Shown here: positions 27,195 through 36,484 of the stretch, piece by piece
Numbering within the stretch: position 1 is the stretch's first letter
Layout: each line of letters starts with the position of its first letter
Assembly: GCF_031569985.1 (NCBI RefSeq)
Contig: NZ_JAMQKA010000025.1
Coordinates: 1-64,000 of the forward strand
Direction: 5' to 3'
Source of the DNA: JAMQKA01 sp031569985
GTDB taxonomy: Bacteria; Bacteroidota; Rhodothermia; Balneolales; Balneolaceae
DNA: 64,000 nucleotides
The notes under the pieces: model-generated
Databases searched by the model: none
The model's input: only the letters and a program-made list of their open reading frames with translations
Told to the model about the DNA's origin: nothing
Made by a program: the position numbers and the translations under genes

Positions 27195-27983
27195 ATGATG
27201 AAGCATTTGAAAAACCTGTTACTTCTTGCCATTACTATGATCCTCATTTCCTGTACCTCTAAAACAGTAGAAACCGAGGAGTGGCAGCCATTATTCAATG
27301 GTAAAGACCTCAGTGGCTGGATCCCAAAATTTCATCATCACGAAACAGGTGTCAATTATGCCAACACATTCCGCGTTGTAGATGGGGCCATCCAGGTGAA
27401 CTATGATGACTACGATCAATTCGAAGAGCGTTACGGTCACCTTTTTTATGAGGAGCCGTTCTCTTCCTATCATTTGAAGTTTGAATACCGGTTTACCGAC
27501 CAATGGATGGAAGATGCGCCCAGCTACACCTATCGCAATAGCGGGGTGATGTTTCATTCACAGGCTCCCCAGACCATCCTGAAAGAACAGGACTGGCCGA
27601 TCTCAGTGGAGTACCAGATGCTTGCTGAAGCTGAAGAAGGCGAATCCCGCCCGACGGGCAATATGTGTTCTCCGGGAACCGAAGTGTTTTACCAGGGTGA
27701 GATGGATCCCAGGCACTGCATTAGCTCCTCTTCTGATACCTATAAGTGGGATCAATGGGTCCAGGCCGACCTGATTGTGCATAGTGACTCCCTGGTGATT
27801 CACAAAGTGAACGGGGAAAAAGTACTGGAATACACCAAACCCCAGATTGGTGGAGGCGTGGCCAACCGCTATGATCCTGAGATCAAAGTGGATGGAAAGC
27901 TTTTAAAAGAGGGTTATATCGGGTTGCAAGCCGAGGGCCAAGGTGTGGAATTCAGGAATATCAAGATCAAGGAGTTAAACTAG
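27195..27983 (+). CDS. DUF1080 lipoprotein (3-keto-disaccharide hydrolase-type fold)
   Basis: I chose the ATG pair at 27195 because it gives a lipoprotein signal (KHLKNLLLLAITMILISC, Cys as lipid site). The longer frame adds 23 residues without function. The mature part of about 240 residues has the DUF1080 pattern: EEWQPLFNGKDLSGWIPKFH near the start and repeated jelly-roll strands (YHLKFEYRFTDQW, SGVMFHSQAPQTI). It ends in EGYIGLQAEGQGVEFRNIKI. Family members act on 3-keto sugars or bind glycans. No sugar operon adjoins it, so the substrate is unknown. Confidence 0.85.
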   Translation: MMKHLKNLLLLAITMILISCTSKTVETEEWQPLFNGKDLSGWIPKFHHHETGVNYANTFRVVDGAIQVNYDDYDQFEERYGHLFYEEPFSSYHLKFEYRFTDQWMEDAPSYTYRNSGVMFHSQAPQTILKEQDWPISVEYQMLAEAEEGESRPTGNMCSPGTEVFYQGEMDPRHCISSSSDTYKWDQWVQADLIVHSDSLVIHKVNGEKVLEYTKPQIGGGVANRYDPEIKVDGKLLKEGYIGLQAEGQGVEFRNIKIKELN

Positions 27984-28020
27984 CTGTTCTCACAAAATAC
28001 TTCTTTAGGATTGAGGAATA

Positions 28021-28139
28021 GAGGGCTTTGCAGAACCTAATGTTTTTTGGAAGATGATTTTACTACCGACCTTTCAGTCATGTTAAACGGGAATGCGACC
28101 CTCTTTGAACGGTGTTTTAAATGTTTTTGCAAAGCCCTC
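28021..28139. repeat. 12-bp inverted repeat 95 bp apart
   Basis: GAGGGCTTTGCA (28021-28032) is matched perfectly by TGCAAAGCCCTC (28128-28139). It lies between the convergent DUF1080 and SMP-30 genes. Confidence 0.5.
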
Positions 28140-28228
28140 AAATAGTAATAATAGTTGTATTACCCATCTACGGGAGCATATTATCATCTTATCGATTACT
28201 CTGATATCGCAGACTATCGGCCTATAAC

Positions 28229-29149
28229 TTATCTTCCCTGCACCTTCATATCGAGAGTATAAACAGCAGTACTGGCTGTAATAAACAGCATCTGCCGATT
28301 AACGCCTCCAAAAGTGACATTGGCAGTCCATCCCTGAGGTACCGGGATATGCTCAATTTGTTTTCCGTTTTTATCGAATACCGTAACACCATTGCCCGTC
28401 AAATACACATTCCCCTGGTTGTCGATCGTCATCCCGTCGGACCCTATATCGGTAAACAGCTTTCTGTTTGAGAGCTGGGCATCGGAGGAATTGATGGAAT
28501 AGGAATACGTCTTCTTATCACCTATATCAGCAACATACAACGTTTTCCCGTCAGGGGTTCCTATAATTCCATTGGGCTTAACCAGGTTATCTGCAACAAT
28601 CTTAATTTCTTCCCTGTCGGGCGTTAGGTAATAGACTCGCTCCTCTTCGATATCTTTTTCCGTTCGCTCCCAGTAGTCGCGCGGGTAAAATGGATCGGTA
28701 AAATAAACCCCGCCCTTCGGATCGACCCACAGGTCATTCGGCCCATTCAGTCTCTGACCCTGGAAGTTGTCAAACAGCACTCTCACCTCTTTCTCTGGGC
28801 TGATGCTCCACATCTCCCCTTTGGCATCGGCACAGGTCAGCAGGTTACCACTGTGATCAAAGTACATGCCGTTCGAGCGGCCGGACTCATCCATGAAGAG
28901 CGTCAGATTCCCGTCAATGCCATACTTCCAGATATCGTTGTTGGGCTGGTCGGTAAAATAGACATTGCCATCACTGTCTGCTGCCGGCCCCTCGGTAAAT
29001 GAAAAGCGGTTGGATACCAGCGTAAGCTCGGCATTGTCGGCCACTACAGGACTGTCTTGGGCGTACAGTGTATGAGTAAAAAATAAGAGAAAGCATACAG
29101 AGAGTAAGAAACAAAATCGATAGATATTTTTACCTGGGGTAGTGTTCAT
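28229..29149 (-). CDS. Secreted SMP-30/gluconolactonase-like protein
   Basis: I place the start at MNTTPGKNIYRFCFLLSVCF, preceded by AGAAGAA and giving a signal peptide that ends at LYAQD. A second Met five codons upstream is possible. The mature chain is a six-bladed propeller: FTEGPAADSDGNVYFTDQPN near residue 48, GPNDLWVDPKGGVYFTDPFY, ADNLVKPNGIIGTPDGKTLY and DGMTIDNQGNVYLTG. Acidic and Asn residues at these positions bind the catalytic Ca2+ in the family. It may hydrolyse a sugar lactone in the periplasm. It is a single gene converging on the DUF1080 gene. Confidence 0.85.
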   Translation of the reverse strand: MNTTPGKNIYRFCFLLSVCFLLFFTHTLYAQDSPVVADNAELTLVSNRFSFTEGPAADSDGNVYFTDQPNNDIWKYGIDGNLTLFMDESGRSNGMYFDHSGNLLTCADAKGEMWSISPEKEVRVLFDNFQGQRLNGPNDLWVDPKGGVYFTDPFYPRDYWERTEKDIEEERVYYLTPDREEIKIVADNLVKPNGIIGTPDGKTLYVADIGDKKTYSYSINSSDAQLSNRKLFTDIGSDGMTIDNQGNVYLTGNGVTVFDKNGKQIEHIPVPQGWTANVTFGGVNRQMLFITASTAVYTLDMKVQGR

Positions 29150-29323
29150 TTCTTCTAAGGGCATTTCAATTGACAGAGATATTGGTTTAATGGAATTAAA
29201 TACGAATCAAAATTATTGCTCCACTACATCCGTATTCGTAGTATTATTTCTAAAATTCTGCAGTGAAAAGCAAAGAGGATGAAAGGCTTAAAAACTGAAT
29301 ACAACTCAACAATTCAGTTCAAT

Positions 29324-29358
29324 AGACCTTAGACTTTAGACTTTCGACATTAAAACTT
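29324..29358. repeat. Heptamer tandem repeat (AGACTTT type)
   Basis: Five 7-bp units in register: AGACCTT, AGACTTT, AGACTTT, CGACATT, AAAACTT. They end five bases before the stop of the DUF805 gene, just downstream of it. Confidence 0.6.
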
Positions 29359-29362
29359 GTTT

Positions 29363-29734
29363 TTACCCATCCGCCCCTTTCGGGCTCATGCCATACTTGT
29401 TTTCCCCGGAATCACCATCAATAGCCATCATTATTAATAGTACAATAGCCCCAAAAAATGGAATTAACCCAATCAACATGAACCAGGCACTCAACCCAAG
29501 GTCATGAAGCCTCCTGACCATAACAGCAACTCCGGGAATAAAAAGGGCCAGCGCATAAAGAATATACAATGGGCCGTATCCGACCCCTCCAAAAGCCAGG
29601 CCGAGGATGTTATCCAGTATGGCGGCTGATAACGAGAAAATCATATTGAGCAGGAAAAACATCCAGTATTCTCTCCTGTGGGCTCTTCCGTTAAAGTTGG
29701 CATAATTCTGTAAAACTTTTAAGTACCAGTACAT
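29363..29734 (-). CDS. DUF805 family membrane protein
   Basis: A 123-residue inner-membrane protein. It begins with the characteristic MYWYLKVLQNYANFNGRAHR-REYW pattern, followed by about four hydrophobic helices and the conserved RRLHDLGLSAWFMLIGLIPF segment that marks DUF805. The function of the family is not known, though members recur near envelope-stress genes. Here it follows the M28 peptidase gene after 58 bp on the same strand and may be the last gene of that operon. The weak coupling and the repeat after its stop allow either reading. Confidence 0.9.
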   Translation of the reverse strand: MYWYLKVLQNYANFNGRAHRREYWMFFLLNMIFSLSAAILDNILGLAFGGVGYGPLYILYALALFIPGVAVMVRRLHDLGLSAWFMLIGLIPFFGAIVLLIMMAIDGDSGENKYGMSPKGADG

Positions 29735-29792
29735 GATGCTCTTAATTCCCAGTTAATTTGACTTATCCCCCATCCACCCCATTTTCCCAAGA

Positions 29793-30782
29793 TCAGATTC
29801 GGTTGTAAATCAATTCGGCCAGGACCTCTCCAACAGAATCCAGGGTTTCCCGGCTAATGATCTCCATATTGTCTTTATGGGTGTGCCAGTAGGGAGCAAA
29901 TTTAACCGTCGATCCTGTGCCGGGTTCATGCCTGATGATGTCTATAGTTGGAATTCTTAAAATGCGGTTAATAACCACGTGGTCGTCAGAAATGGCCACC
30001 CCTTCCCTGTTGATGAAGGTGTCAGAGTATCCCTTGCCGTCAGCAATCTGCCAAATTTCGTTAACAAGCGCAGGCGCAAAACGGAGTGAATTGAGTTCTT
30101 TGGGAAACTGGGCATTTTCTCCACCCACCATATCCAGCAAAATGCCAAATCGTGGGCTGTAGTTTTGCACAGGTGGATTATTAGCCCAATAGCGGGATCC
30201 CAGGAAGTAGCGATCCATCTGTCCCTTTTTTCCATAATCTTCCCCGTCAAAAAGAACGATATCGACACCTATGGATGGTGGGTTTTCTTCAAGCATTCTA
30301 GCAAGTTCCAGTAAAACGCCGACACCACTTCCTCCATCATCAGCTCCAAGTATAGGTTTGTTCGGTTCATTCGGGTCCTCATCCGCACGTGGTCGTGTAT
30401 CCCAGTGCGCACAAAGCATAATTCGGTCGCTGGCAGTAGGATTAAACGCAGCAATTATGTTGGTAAGATTCAGCGTATCCCCTTCATAACCCTGGTGAGT
30501 AAAGTGCTGGGCAAACACGTTGCGCTCTCCGGCTGTTTCTGCCAGCTTCCCAATCAGGTAAGCCTTGGTAAGCTTGTGGCCTTTTGAACCAGGATACCTC
30601 GGCCCGAAATCCACCTGCTGCTGGATGTAATGGTAGGCACTGTCGGCGTTGAAGCTTGGAACCTCCCGGCCCTGCTTCTCAAAATTTAGTCGCTCTGTTG
30701 AATTGGTGTCTGCACAACCCGTTAGTACTGCAGGCCCACAAAGCAGAATTAACCCAAAATATGTTAAAAGCCTATTCATCAT
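29793..30782 (-). CDS. M28-family zinc peptidase or glutaminyl cyclase-like lipoprotein
   Basis: The 329-residue product has a lipobox (VLTGC at about residues 19-23). The metal-binding and catalytic motifs are in order: LCAHWDTRPRADEDP, GADDGGSGVGVLLELARM, LFDGEDYG, SDDHVVINRI and PYWHTHKDNMEI. This set is that of M28 aminopeptidases and of glutaminyl-peptide cyclotransferases, which share the fold. The DFGPRYPGSKGH stretch favours the cyclase-like branch. It acts outside the cytoplasm. Its start overlaps the end of the SDR gene by 11 bp. Confidence 0.85.
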   Translation of the reverse strand: MMNRLLTYFGLILLCGPAVLTGCADTNSTERLNFEKQGREVPSFNADSAYHYIQQQVDFGPRYPGSKGHKLTKAYLIGKLAETAGERNVFAQHFTHQGYEGDTLNLTNIIAAFNPTASDRIMLCAHWDTRPRADEDPNEPNKPILGADDGGSGVGVLLELARMLEENPPSIGVDIVLFDGEDYGKKGQMDRYFLGSRYWANNPPVQNYSPRFGILLDMVGGENAQFPKELNSLRFAPALVNEIWQIADGKGYSDTFINREGVAISDDHVVINRILRIPTIDIIRHEPGTGSTVKFAPYWHTHKDNMEIISRETLDSVGEVLAELIYNRI

Positions 30783-31542
30783 CGCGATAAATCATCGTGG
30801 CAGATGACTGGTTGACCGCATAGATTACCGTATCGATGATGTTGACATGGCGTGGTCGATTGGCCACAAACACAATGATTTCAGCAATATCCTGGGGCGT
30901 TAGCGGCTGCATGCCTTCATAGACCTCATCGGCCCTCTCCTCATCTCCCTTGAACCGGACTTTACTGAACTCAGTCTCTACTGCTCCAGGTGAGACCATA
31001 CTAACGCGAACCGATGTGCCGTGCAAATCTTTCTTGGTGGCTTCTGTAATCGCTTTAACCGCATGCTTGGTAGCGCAATAGACCGAGCCACCGGCATACC
31101 CGGTATGCGATGCTGTAGAGCCAAGATTAATGATGTGGCCGCGGTCCCGTTCTTTCATCTTCTCAGAAATGAGGCGGGTCATAGAAAGCAGGCCCTTGAC
31201 GTTGGTATCGATCATCGTATCCCAGTCTTCAAAGTTTGCCTCATAGACGGGATCTTTACCAAGTGCAAGTCCGGCATTGTTTACCAGTATATCGATAGGC
31301 TGTTCAAGAGAATCGACAAAATCACGACAGGCGTCGCGATCGCGGATGTCGAAGCTGTTGGTCTGCACCTGTATGGGATAGGTTTCCTCAAGCTCCTTTT
31401 TCAGCTCCGCCAGGCGATCCTCCCTGCGACCGGTGAGGACCAAGTTGCTTTCCAGCTCCCCGAACTCCCAGGCGGTGGCTTTGCCTATTCCTGCTGTTGC
31501 CCCGGTTATTACAACCCAGTTCCCTTTGACGCGATTCTTCAA
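30772..31542 (-). CDS. Short-chain dehydrogenase/reductase, YdfG-like
   Basis: The 256-residue protein is a classical SDR: NADP-binding TGATAGIGKATA at residues 13-24, NNAGLALG near 88, catalytic Ser in NLGSTASHTGYA and the YxxxK pair in VYCATKHAVKAI. The VSPGAVETEF and late HVNIIDTVIYAVNQ segments resemble YdfG, an NADP-dependent 3-hydroxy acid (serine, malonic semialdehyde) dehydrogenase. The exact substrate is not certain. It lies between gatA (2-bp gap) and the M28 gene (overlap), so it is part of a tight operon. Confidence 0.9.
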   Translation of the reverse strand: MKNRVKGNWVVITGATAGIGKATAWEFGELESNLVLTGRREDRLAELKKELEETYPIQVQTNSFDIRDRDACRDFVDSLEQPIDILVNNAGLALGKDPVYEANFEDWDTMIDTNVKGLLSMTRLISEKMKERDRGHIINLGSTASHTGYAGGSVYCATKHAVKAITEATKKDLHGTSVRVSMVSPGAVETEFSKVRFKGDEERADEVYEGMQPLTPQDIAEIIVFVANRPRHVNIIDTVIYAVNQSSATMIYRDDE

Positions 31543-31544
31543 AA

Positions 31545-33092
31545 CTATATGGTTTCAACTTCGGATTGTCGTTCAATAAGTCGGGCAGCATTCAGCAGCT
31601 TCCCTTCTTCAAACGTATCCGCCATAAATTGAAGCCCGTAGGGAAGTCCATTGGAATGCGTCCCGGCCGGTACATTGATGCCACAAATTCCAGCCAGGTT
31701 GGCCGTAATGGTATAAACATCATTAAGATACATCTGGAGTGGATCGTCAGTTTTGGAACCGATATCAAAAGCGGTGGTTGGGGCCGTTGGAGAGACGATG
31801 ACATCCACATCCTCAAATGCTTTGGTAAAATCTTCTTTGATAAGTCGACGTACTTTTTGGGCTTTACCATAGTAGGCGTCATAATAACCTGCACTGAGCA
31901 CATAGGTGCCGAGCATAATGCGACGCTTCACTTCGGTGCCAAATCCTTCTGTTCGACTTTTCTTGTAGAGACGAATCAGAGAAGAATCGACCTCTTCGAG
32001 TTCTTTGCCGAGGGTTACTTTTTTATCCCCGGTAGCGAGTTCCATTTGTTCTTTAATGGCTGCCTTCTCTTTCTTGAGCTCCTCTTTTACGTCACGGATA
32101 TTAGCACGATGCCCATATCGAATGCCATCATACCGGGCCAGATTACTGGATGCCTCGGCCGTAGCAAGAATATAATACGTGGCAATGCCGTATTTCATAT
32201 GTGGCAGATGGATCGGCACGAGCTCTACGCCCTCCTGCTCCAGTGCAGAAAGCCTGCTTTCAATGCCTTCCCGGATCTCTGCATCCAGGCCTTCGCCAAA
32301 ATACTCTTCGGGAACACCTATTTTAATGTTAGACTGTGGTTCCTTAACATATGAGCTGTAATCCGGCACTGCACGACTGGAAGAGGTATTGTCATTGGGG
32401 TCATACCCAGAAATCACCTCCAGCATTTCTGCAGCATCTTCAACGGTATTAGTCAGCGGCCCGATGCAATCGAAAGAGGAAGCATAGGCCACCAATCCAT
32501 AGCGTGAAACCCGCCCGTAGGTCGGCTTAAGTCCCACAACGCCGCAATAAGAAGCGGGCTGCCGGATTGAACCACCGGTATCAGATCCGAGCGTAGCTGC
32601 ACTAAATTCGGCTGCTACCGCCGCGGCACTTCCGCCGGATGATCCGCCGGGCACCTTGCTGGTATCGTGGGGATTGCGAGCCGGGCCAAAAATGGTGTTC
32701 TCATTGGATGAGCCCATGGCGAACTCATCCATATTGAGTCGACCCAGCAGGACAGCATCTTCCTCTTTGAGGCGTTCAATGACCGTGGCATCATAAATAC
32801 TTTCAAAATTTGAAAGTATATTCGAGGCACACGTCGTCTGCTTGTCCTTCTCGCAAATAAGATCTTTGATACCGATAACTGCGCCCGCCAACTTGCCGGC
32901 TTCGCTGTTATCTATTTTCCCCTGGATGCGTTCGGCGTCAGCCAGGGCCTGGTCAACATCAAGAGTAACGACCGCATTAATGTCGGAGTTATTCTGCTCG
33001 ATATTGTCTGCATAATGGCGTACAACGTCCTGAAGTGAAATCTCTCCGGTTTTGACAGCCTTCCGGATGTCAGTAATACTTCTAAAATTCAA
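31545..33092 (-). CDS. gatA: Asp-tRNA(Asn)/Glu-tRNA(Gln) amidotransferase subunit A
   Basis: GatA is the glutaminase subunit of GatCAB, which amidates misacylated tRNAs to make Gln-tRNA(Gln) or Asn-tRNA(Asn). The 515-residue protein has the amidase signature with the Ser-cisSer-Lys triad: GAVIGIKDLICEKD (Lys) and KVPGGSSGGSAAAVAAEFSA, then TLGSDTGGSIRQPASYCGVV. The KPTYGRVSRYGLVAYASSFD segment is diagnostic of GatA rather than a general amidase. The gatB and gatC partners are not in this window. It begins 10 bp after tatA and ends 2 bp before the SDR gene. Confidence 0.95.
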   Translation of the reverse strand: MNFRSITDIRKAVKTGEISLQDVVRHYADNIEQNNSDINAVVTLDVDQALADAERIQGKIDNSEAGKLAGAVIGIKDLICEKDKQTTCASNILSNFESIYDATVIERLKEEDAVLLGRLNMDEFAMGSSNENTIFGPARNPHDTSKVPGGSSGGSAAAVAAEFSAATLGSDTGGSIRQPASYCGVVGLKPTYGRVSRYGLVAYASSFDCIGPLTNTVEDAAEMLEVISGYDPNDNTSSSRAVPDYSSYVKEPQSNIKIGVPEEYFGEGLDAEIREGIESRLSALEQEGVELVPIHLPHMKYGIATYYILATAEASSNLARYDGIRYGHRANIRDVKEELKKEKAAIKEQMELATGDKKVTLGKELEEVDSSLIRLYKKSRTEGFGTEVKRRIMLGTYVLSAGYYDAYYGKAQKVRRLIKEDFTKAFEDVDVIVSPTAPTTAFDIGSKTDDPLQMYLNDVYTITANLAGICGINVPAGTHSNGLPYGLQFMADTFEEGKLLNAARLIERQSEVETI

Positions 33093-33102
33093 TGGCTAAA
33101 TC

Positions 33103-33342
33103 TTAATTTTCAGTTTGTTTCTGCGGTTGGCCCTGATTTTTTTCCTGCGGTTGGGTTTGGGAGTCAAATGATTCCTTTTCACCCTCTTCAATCTCCTTCT
33201 TAATTTGATCAGAAGCCTTTCGGAATTCATTTATTCCCTGTCCAATTCCACGAGCGAGTTCAGGAATCTTCTTTGCTCCGAAAAACAACAAAATAACAAG
33301 CAGGATCACAAGGATCTCAGTTCCGCCTAATCCACCTAGCAT
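33103..33342 (-). CDS. tatA: Twin-arginine translocase subunit TatA/TatE
   Basis: A 79-residue component of the Tat pathway that exports folded proteins. The N-terminal helix (GTEILVILLVILLFF) is followed by the conserved GAKKIPELARGIGQGINEFR amphipathic helix and a charged Gln/Glu-rich tail, a normal layout. A GAGGA ribosome-binding site precedes the ATG. No tatC is adjacent. It is the first gene of a tatA-gatA-SDR-M28 operon, an order I cannot explain by shared function. Confidence 0.9.
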   Translation of the reverse strand: MLGGLGGTEILVILLVILLFFGAKKIPELARGIGQGINEFRKASDQIKKEIEEGEKESFDSQTQPQEKNQGQPQKQTEN

Positions 33343-33536
33343 AATATTCCTCTTTTAAATTTGTTTTAGTATGAAACAACTAAAGATAACAAAACTTTTT
33401 TACACCTTTCAGTTGACTATTAAAAATATTTCACTCTTTATTAAAGAAAAGACTTGAATTTTATTGCATAATCCTTTTTATAAGGTGCTTTGGAACTTAT
33501 AACACACTAAATAAACCAACAAGAAGTAAATTAGAC

Positions 33537-33791
33537 ATGATCTGGACTGTAGAATTAGCAGCAGCTTTAGATGACGCACCATTTCCGGCAACACGTGAAG
33601 AACTGATTGAATGGGCAGAACGCAATGGCTTGCAACAACAGGTAATTGATAACCTGTATGAACTGGATGAAATAGAGGAAGGCGAAGATATGGTGTATGA
33701 AGGCATCGAGGACATCTGGCCGGACTATATCCGTAAAGAAGATTTCTTCCACAATGAGGAAGACGAAGGCTTCGATTATGATGATGTATAG
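33537..33791 (+). CDS. DUF2795 domain protein
   Basis: A 84-residue acidic protein. It matches DUF2795: a start resembling ELAAALDDAPFPATREELIE, then WAERNGLQQQVIDNLYELDE, followed by an acidic tail ending in FDYDDV. The core is a helix-rich fold of unknown function found in many bacteria and known to occur near genes for stress or regulation. It is a single gene divergent from tatA and leads toward the Omp85 gene. Confidence 0.85.
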   Translation: MIWTVELAAALDDAPFPATREELIEWAERNGLQQQVIDNLYELDEIEEGEDMVYEGIEDIWPDYIRKEDFFHNEEDEGFDYDDV

Positions 33792-33899
33792 ATATTGATC
33801 TATAAACATTCGGTTTATTCCATATCTTTACGGCGGTTGTTCCGGTCACGGGACAGCCGTTTTTTGTAAATTGAAACCGTACTCTGATCTCATTCTATC

Positions 33900-36278
33900 T
33901 TGTTTCAACGTGTTGTTTCCACAATTGTCCTGGGGATGCTCCTTGCTTGTTCGGTTCTGGTGGCTGAATTACGCGCACAGAATTTGCAGGCTGAGCAACC
34001 CGATACGACCGATAACGTAGTTCGTGTCATCCGTTTTGTGGGAAATGACAACGTCAAAGACAACACGCTTGCTACATTAATACGCACACATACCAACCGG
34101 GAGTTCCTGGGGATTCCCCGATTTACGCCCTGGTATTTTATCTGGAAGCTGACCAAGCGGTTTGGCGAGCCCCCGGCCTATCTCGTCCCACAGACGGTAT
34201 CAACTGATATGGAACGAATACGCCGTTATTATGAGTCGGTTGGCTATCTAGAGGCTTCCGTTGATACTAATATCGTTGAGTTTAGTCCCGACAAAGTGGA
34301 GGTTTCTTTTTTAATTGACGAGGGACAGCGCTCGTACGTACAGACTATCTCCTACTCCGGCATGCCCAGTTTCCCCGACCAGGAGCTACTGCCCGACTTC
34401 TATATGGACAGCGAACTGACACGCAGGCAGAGAAACGATACCACGTTTACCGTAAACCGACCATTTTCGGAGAATGCACTCAATAACGAGCGGAATCGGA
34501 TTATCAACTTTCTGAAAAATAATGGGTATGCATCCATACAGAGAGACTCCGTGCTGGCCCAGATAAAACGAGACCCTGCAGATCGTCACCAGCTGGATGT
34601 GCTTTTTTATATAAATCCGGGCCGTATCTACTATTTTGATGATCTCTACATTAACCTTCAAGGGCCTGACACCGAAACCAATTACGACCAGGCCGACACG
34701 CTCAACGGTCCACCACTGACTACCAGTGACAAAAAAATCTATATCCAAAAGGAGCAGGAGGCTCAAACCCGGTTCAGTTTGCTTACGGATCAACTGTTGT
34801 TCAAACCGGGCGATGTATTCAACAACAATCGCTATGTACGGACGGTCAATGAGTTCCAGAACCTGGGTATGCTCAATATTCGAGAATTTGGACTCAGCAG
34901 GGATGGTTCCCTCCCCGACTATTCTCAGCAGGATATACCGGTCCTGTTCTCCCTGCAGACGCTCCCAAAACATTCGTTCAATTTTAACCTTTTTGGGCTT
35001 CGCCGCTATGGATTTGGATCAGGTGCCGGAGTAACCTATACCAACAACAACCTGTTCGGGAAAGCGGAAAACCTGCAGGTGTCACTTAATGGCAGTTTTG
35101 AATATGTGGGCTCAGAAACCTTGCAAAATCTTGATACCACTTTCGGTGGTGGCGATCAGCTTTTTCGAAGCTATGAAGTGCGGGGCGATTACTCTCTCCC
35201 ACGGCTCATCTTCCCCTTCACCGCACTTAATGATGACCTGTTCTTCTCAAATTCCCGTACCCAGTATTCGCTTTCCCTGGCCCGCTCCAACCAGCTCTAT
35301 TTTGATGTAAACTCTGATGTTCGCTTTAACCTCCGCTATGTAGTCAACCACAGTGACCGCTTTACCAGCTTCCTTGACCTCATTGAACTGGACGTACTCG
35401 ACTCTGATCCCTCTGCACAATTTCGCCAATCATTGATTCAGCAGTTTGATACAACCTCGTTTGAATACCGCCGCTTGTTGGAGGATTTCCGGCCACAGGT
35501 TTCCTCCATTCTCAGGTATACATTCCGCAGCCAAAATACGGACCTCATTCAGCGCGACCACGGGTATTACAGCGAATATTCAGCAGCTTTGGGTGGGAAT
35601 ATACCCTACCTGGTTGACCGCCATATCGTTACCCCTGATACGGTAGAGGGGAATCTACCCTCTCCTGCCCGCATTAGTAACAACAGTCTTAGTTACAGTC
35701 GTTTCTTCAAGTTTACTGCCGATTACCGCCGCTACATCCCGTTATCAAACAATGCTGTGTTTGCCTACCGGGGGTTTGCCGGCTATGCACAGCCTTTTGG
35801 TGGAAGCAATACCATTCCACTTAACCAGCGTTTCTTTGCAGGTGGAAGTAATGACATCCGGGGATGGGACTTCAACAGTCTGGGGCCGGGCGGCATTGCC
35901 GTAGAAGGGACGCCACCTGTAGTTGGGGGCGAAATTAAGCTAATCGGGCAGGCTGAAGTGCGACAGACCCTCATATCAAACTTCCTTTCGGCAGACTGGA
36001 TCGGAGGCTTGTTTACAGATGCCGGCAATGTATGGTACGGCCCGAGAAATTCATTCAGAGGTGACCAGTCCCAAGACCTTTTGAATGAGGGGAAATTTTA
36101 TGCCGACGAGTTCTACAAGCAGATTGCTGTGGGCTCGGGCGTGGGATTACGGCTGGATTGGGAATACCTGATCGTACGCTTTGATTTTGCATTTCGTGTT
36201 CACGATCTGGCACCAAATGAGGGCTGGTTTACCAATAAAAAACTGTATTTTAGTTTTGGTATCGGTCACTCTTTCTAA
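33900..36278 (+). CDS. Omp85-family outer-membrane protein (BamA/TamA-like)
   Basis: The frame opens with TTG and reads MFQRVVSTIVLGMLLACSVL, a plausible signal peptide ending at LRAQN. No other start fits and no Shine-Dalgarno is seen, so the TTG call is moderate. The mature protein has at least two POTRA-like domains (VRVIRFVGNDNVKDNTLATL near residue 40, VSFLIDEGQRSYVQTISYSG) and a C-terminal 16-strand barrel. The barrel includes FFAGGSNDIRGWDFNSLGPG, the conserved loop 6 RGW-type motif, and ends in SFGIGHSF with a terminal Phe. Omp85 proteins insert or translocate outer-membrane proteins. The RGW motif matches both BamA and TamA; the 792 residues do not decide. Confidence 0.85.
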   Translation: MFQRVVSTIVLGMLLACSVLVAELRAQNLQAEQPDTTDNVVRVIRFVGNDNVKDNTLATLIRTHTNREFLGIPRFTPWYFIWKLTKRFGEPPAYLVPQTVSTDMERIRRYYESVGYLEASVDTNIVEFSPDKVEVSFLIDEGQRSYVQTISYSGMPSFPDQELLPDFYMDSELTRRQRNDTTFTVNRPFSENALNNERNRIINFLKNNGYASIQRDSVLAQIKRDPADRHQLDVLFYINPGRIYYFDDLYINLQGPDTETNYDQADTLNGPPLTTSDKKIYIQKEQEAQTRFSLLTDQLLFKPGDVFNNNRYVRTVNEFQNLGMLNIREFGLSRDGSLPDYSQQDIPVLFSLQTLPKHSFNFNLFGLRRYGFGSGAGVTYTNNNLFGKAENLQVSLNGSFEYVGSETLQNLDTTFGGGDQLFRSYEVRGDYSLPRLIFPFTALNDDLFFSNSRTQYSLSLARSNQLYFDVNSDVRFNLRYVVNHSDRFTSFLDLIELDVLDSDPSAQFRQSLIQQFDTTSFEYRRLLEDFRPQVSSILRYTFRSQNTDLIQRDHGYYSEYSAALGGNIPYLVDRHIVTPDTVEGNLPSPARISNNSLSYSRFFKFTADYRRYIPLSNNAVFAYRGFAGYAQPFGGSNTIPLNQRFFAGGSNDIRGWDFNSLGPGGIAVEGTPPVVGGEIKLIGQAEVRQTLISNFLSADWIGGLFTDAGNVWYGPRNSFRGDQSQDLLNEGKFYADEFYKQIAVGSGVGLRLDWEYLIVRFDFAFRVHDLAPNEGWFTNKKLYFSFGIGHSF

Positions 36279-36377
36279 TTTCATACCGTAAGAGTTTTAT
36301 TTCCGTGCAGATAATAGTACCAGAAAGAACTGTCTATTAAAGTTAACAGTTGAATTGAATGTTACAGGTTTCAGTTT

Positions 36378-36412
36378 AAAACTTTTGACCTGCGACATTT
36401 GACCTTTAACTT
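36378..36412. repeat. Heptamer tandem repeat (TTGACCT type)
   Basis: Five 7-bp units: AAAACTT, TTGACCT, GCGACAT, TTGACCT, TTAACTT. They lie between the Omp85 stop and the cNMP gene. Confidence 0.6.
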
Positions 36413-36484
36413 CTTAAAATGATAATTGACAGCCTTAAAATTCATTACCTTTAAAACAGGAAGCATCATAATTAATGGAATTAT

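Noticed and set aside
31021..32354. Plus-strand frames inside the SDR and gatA genes
   Set aside because: Both are antisense to genes with complete family signatures.
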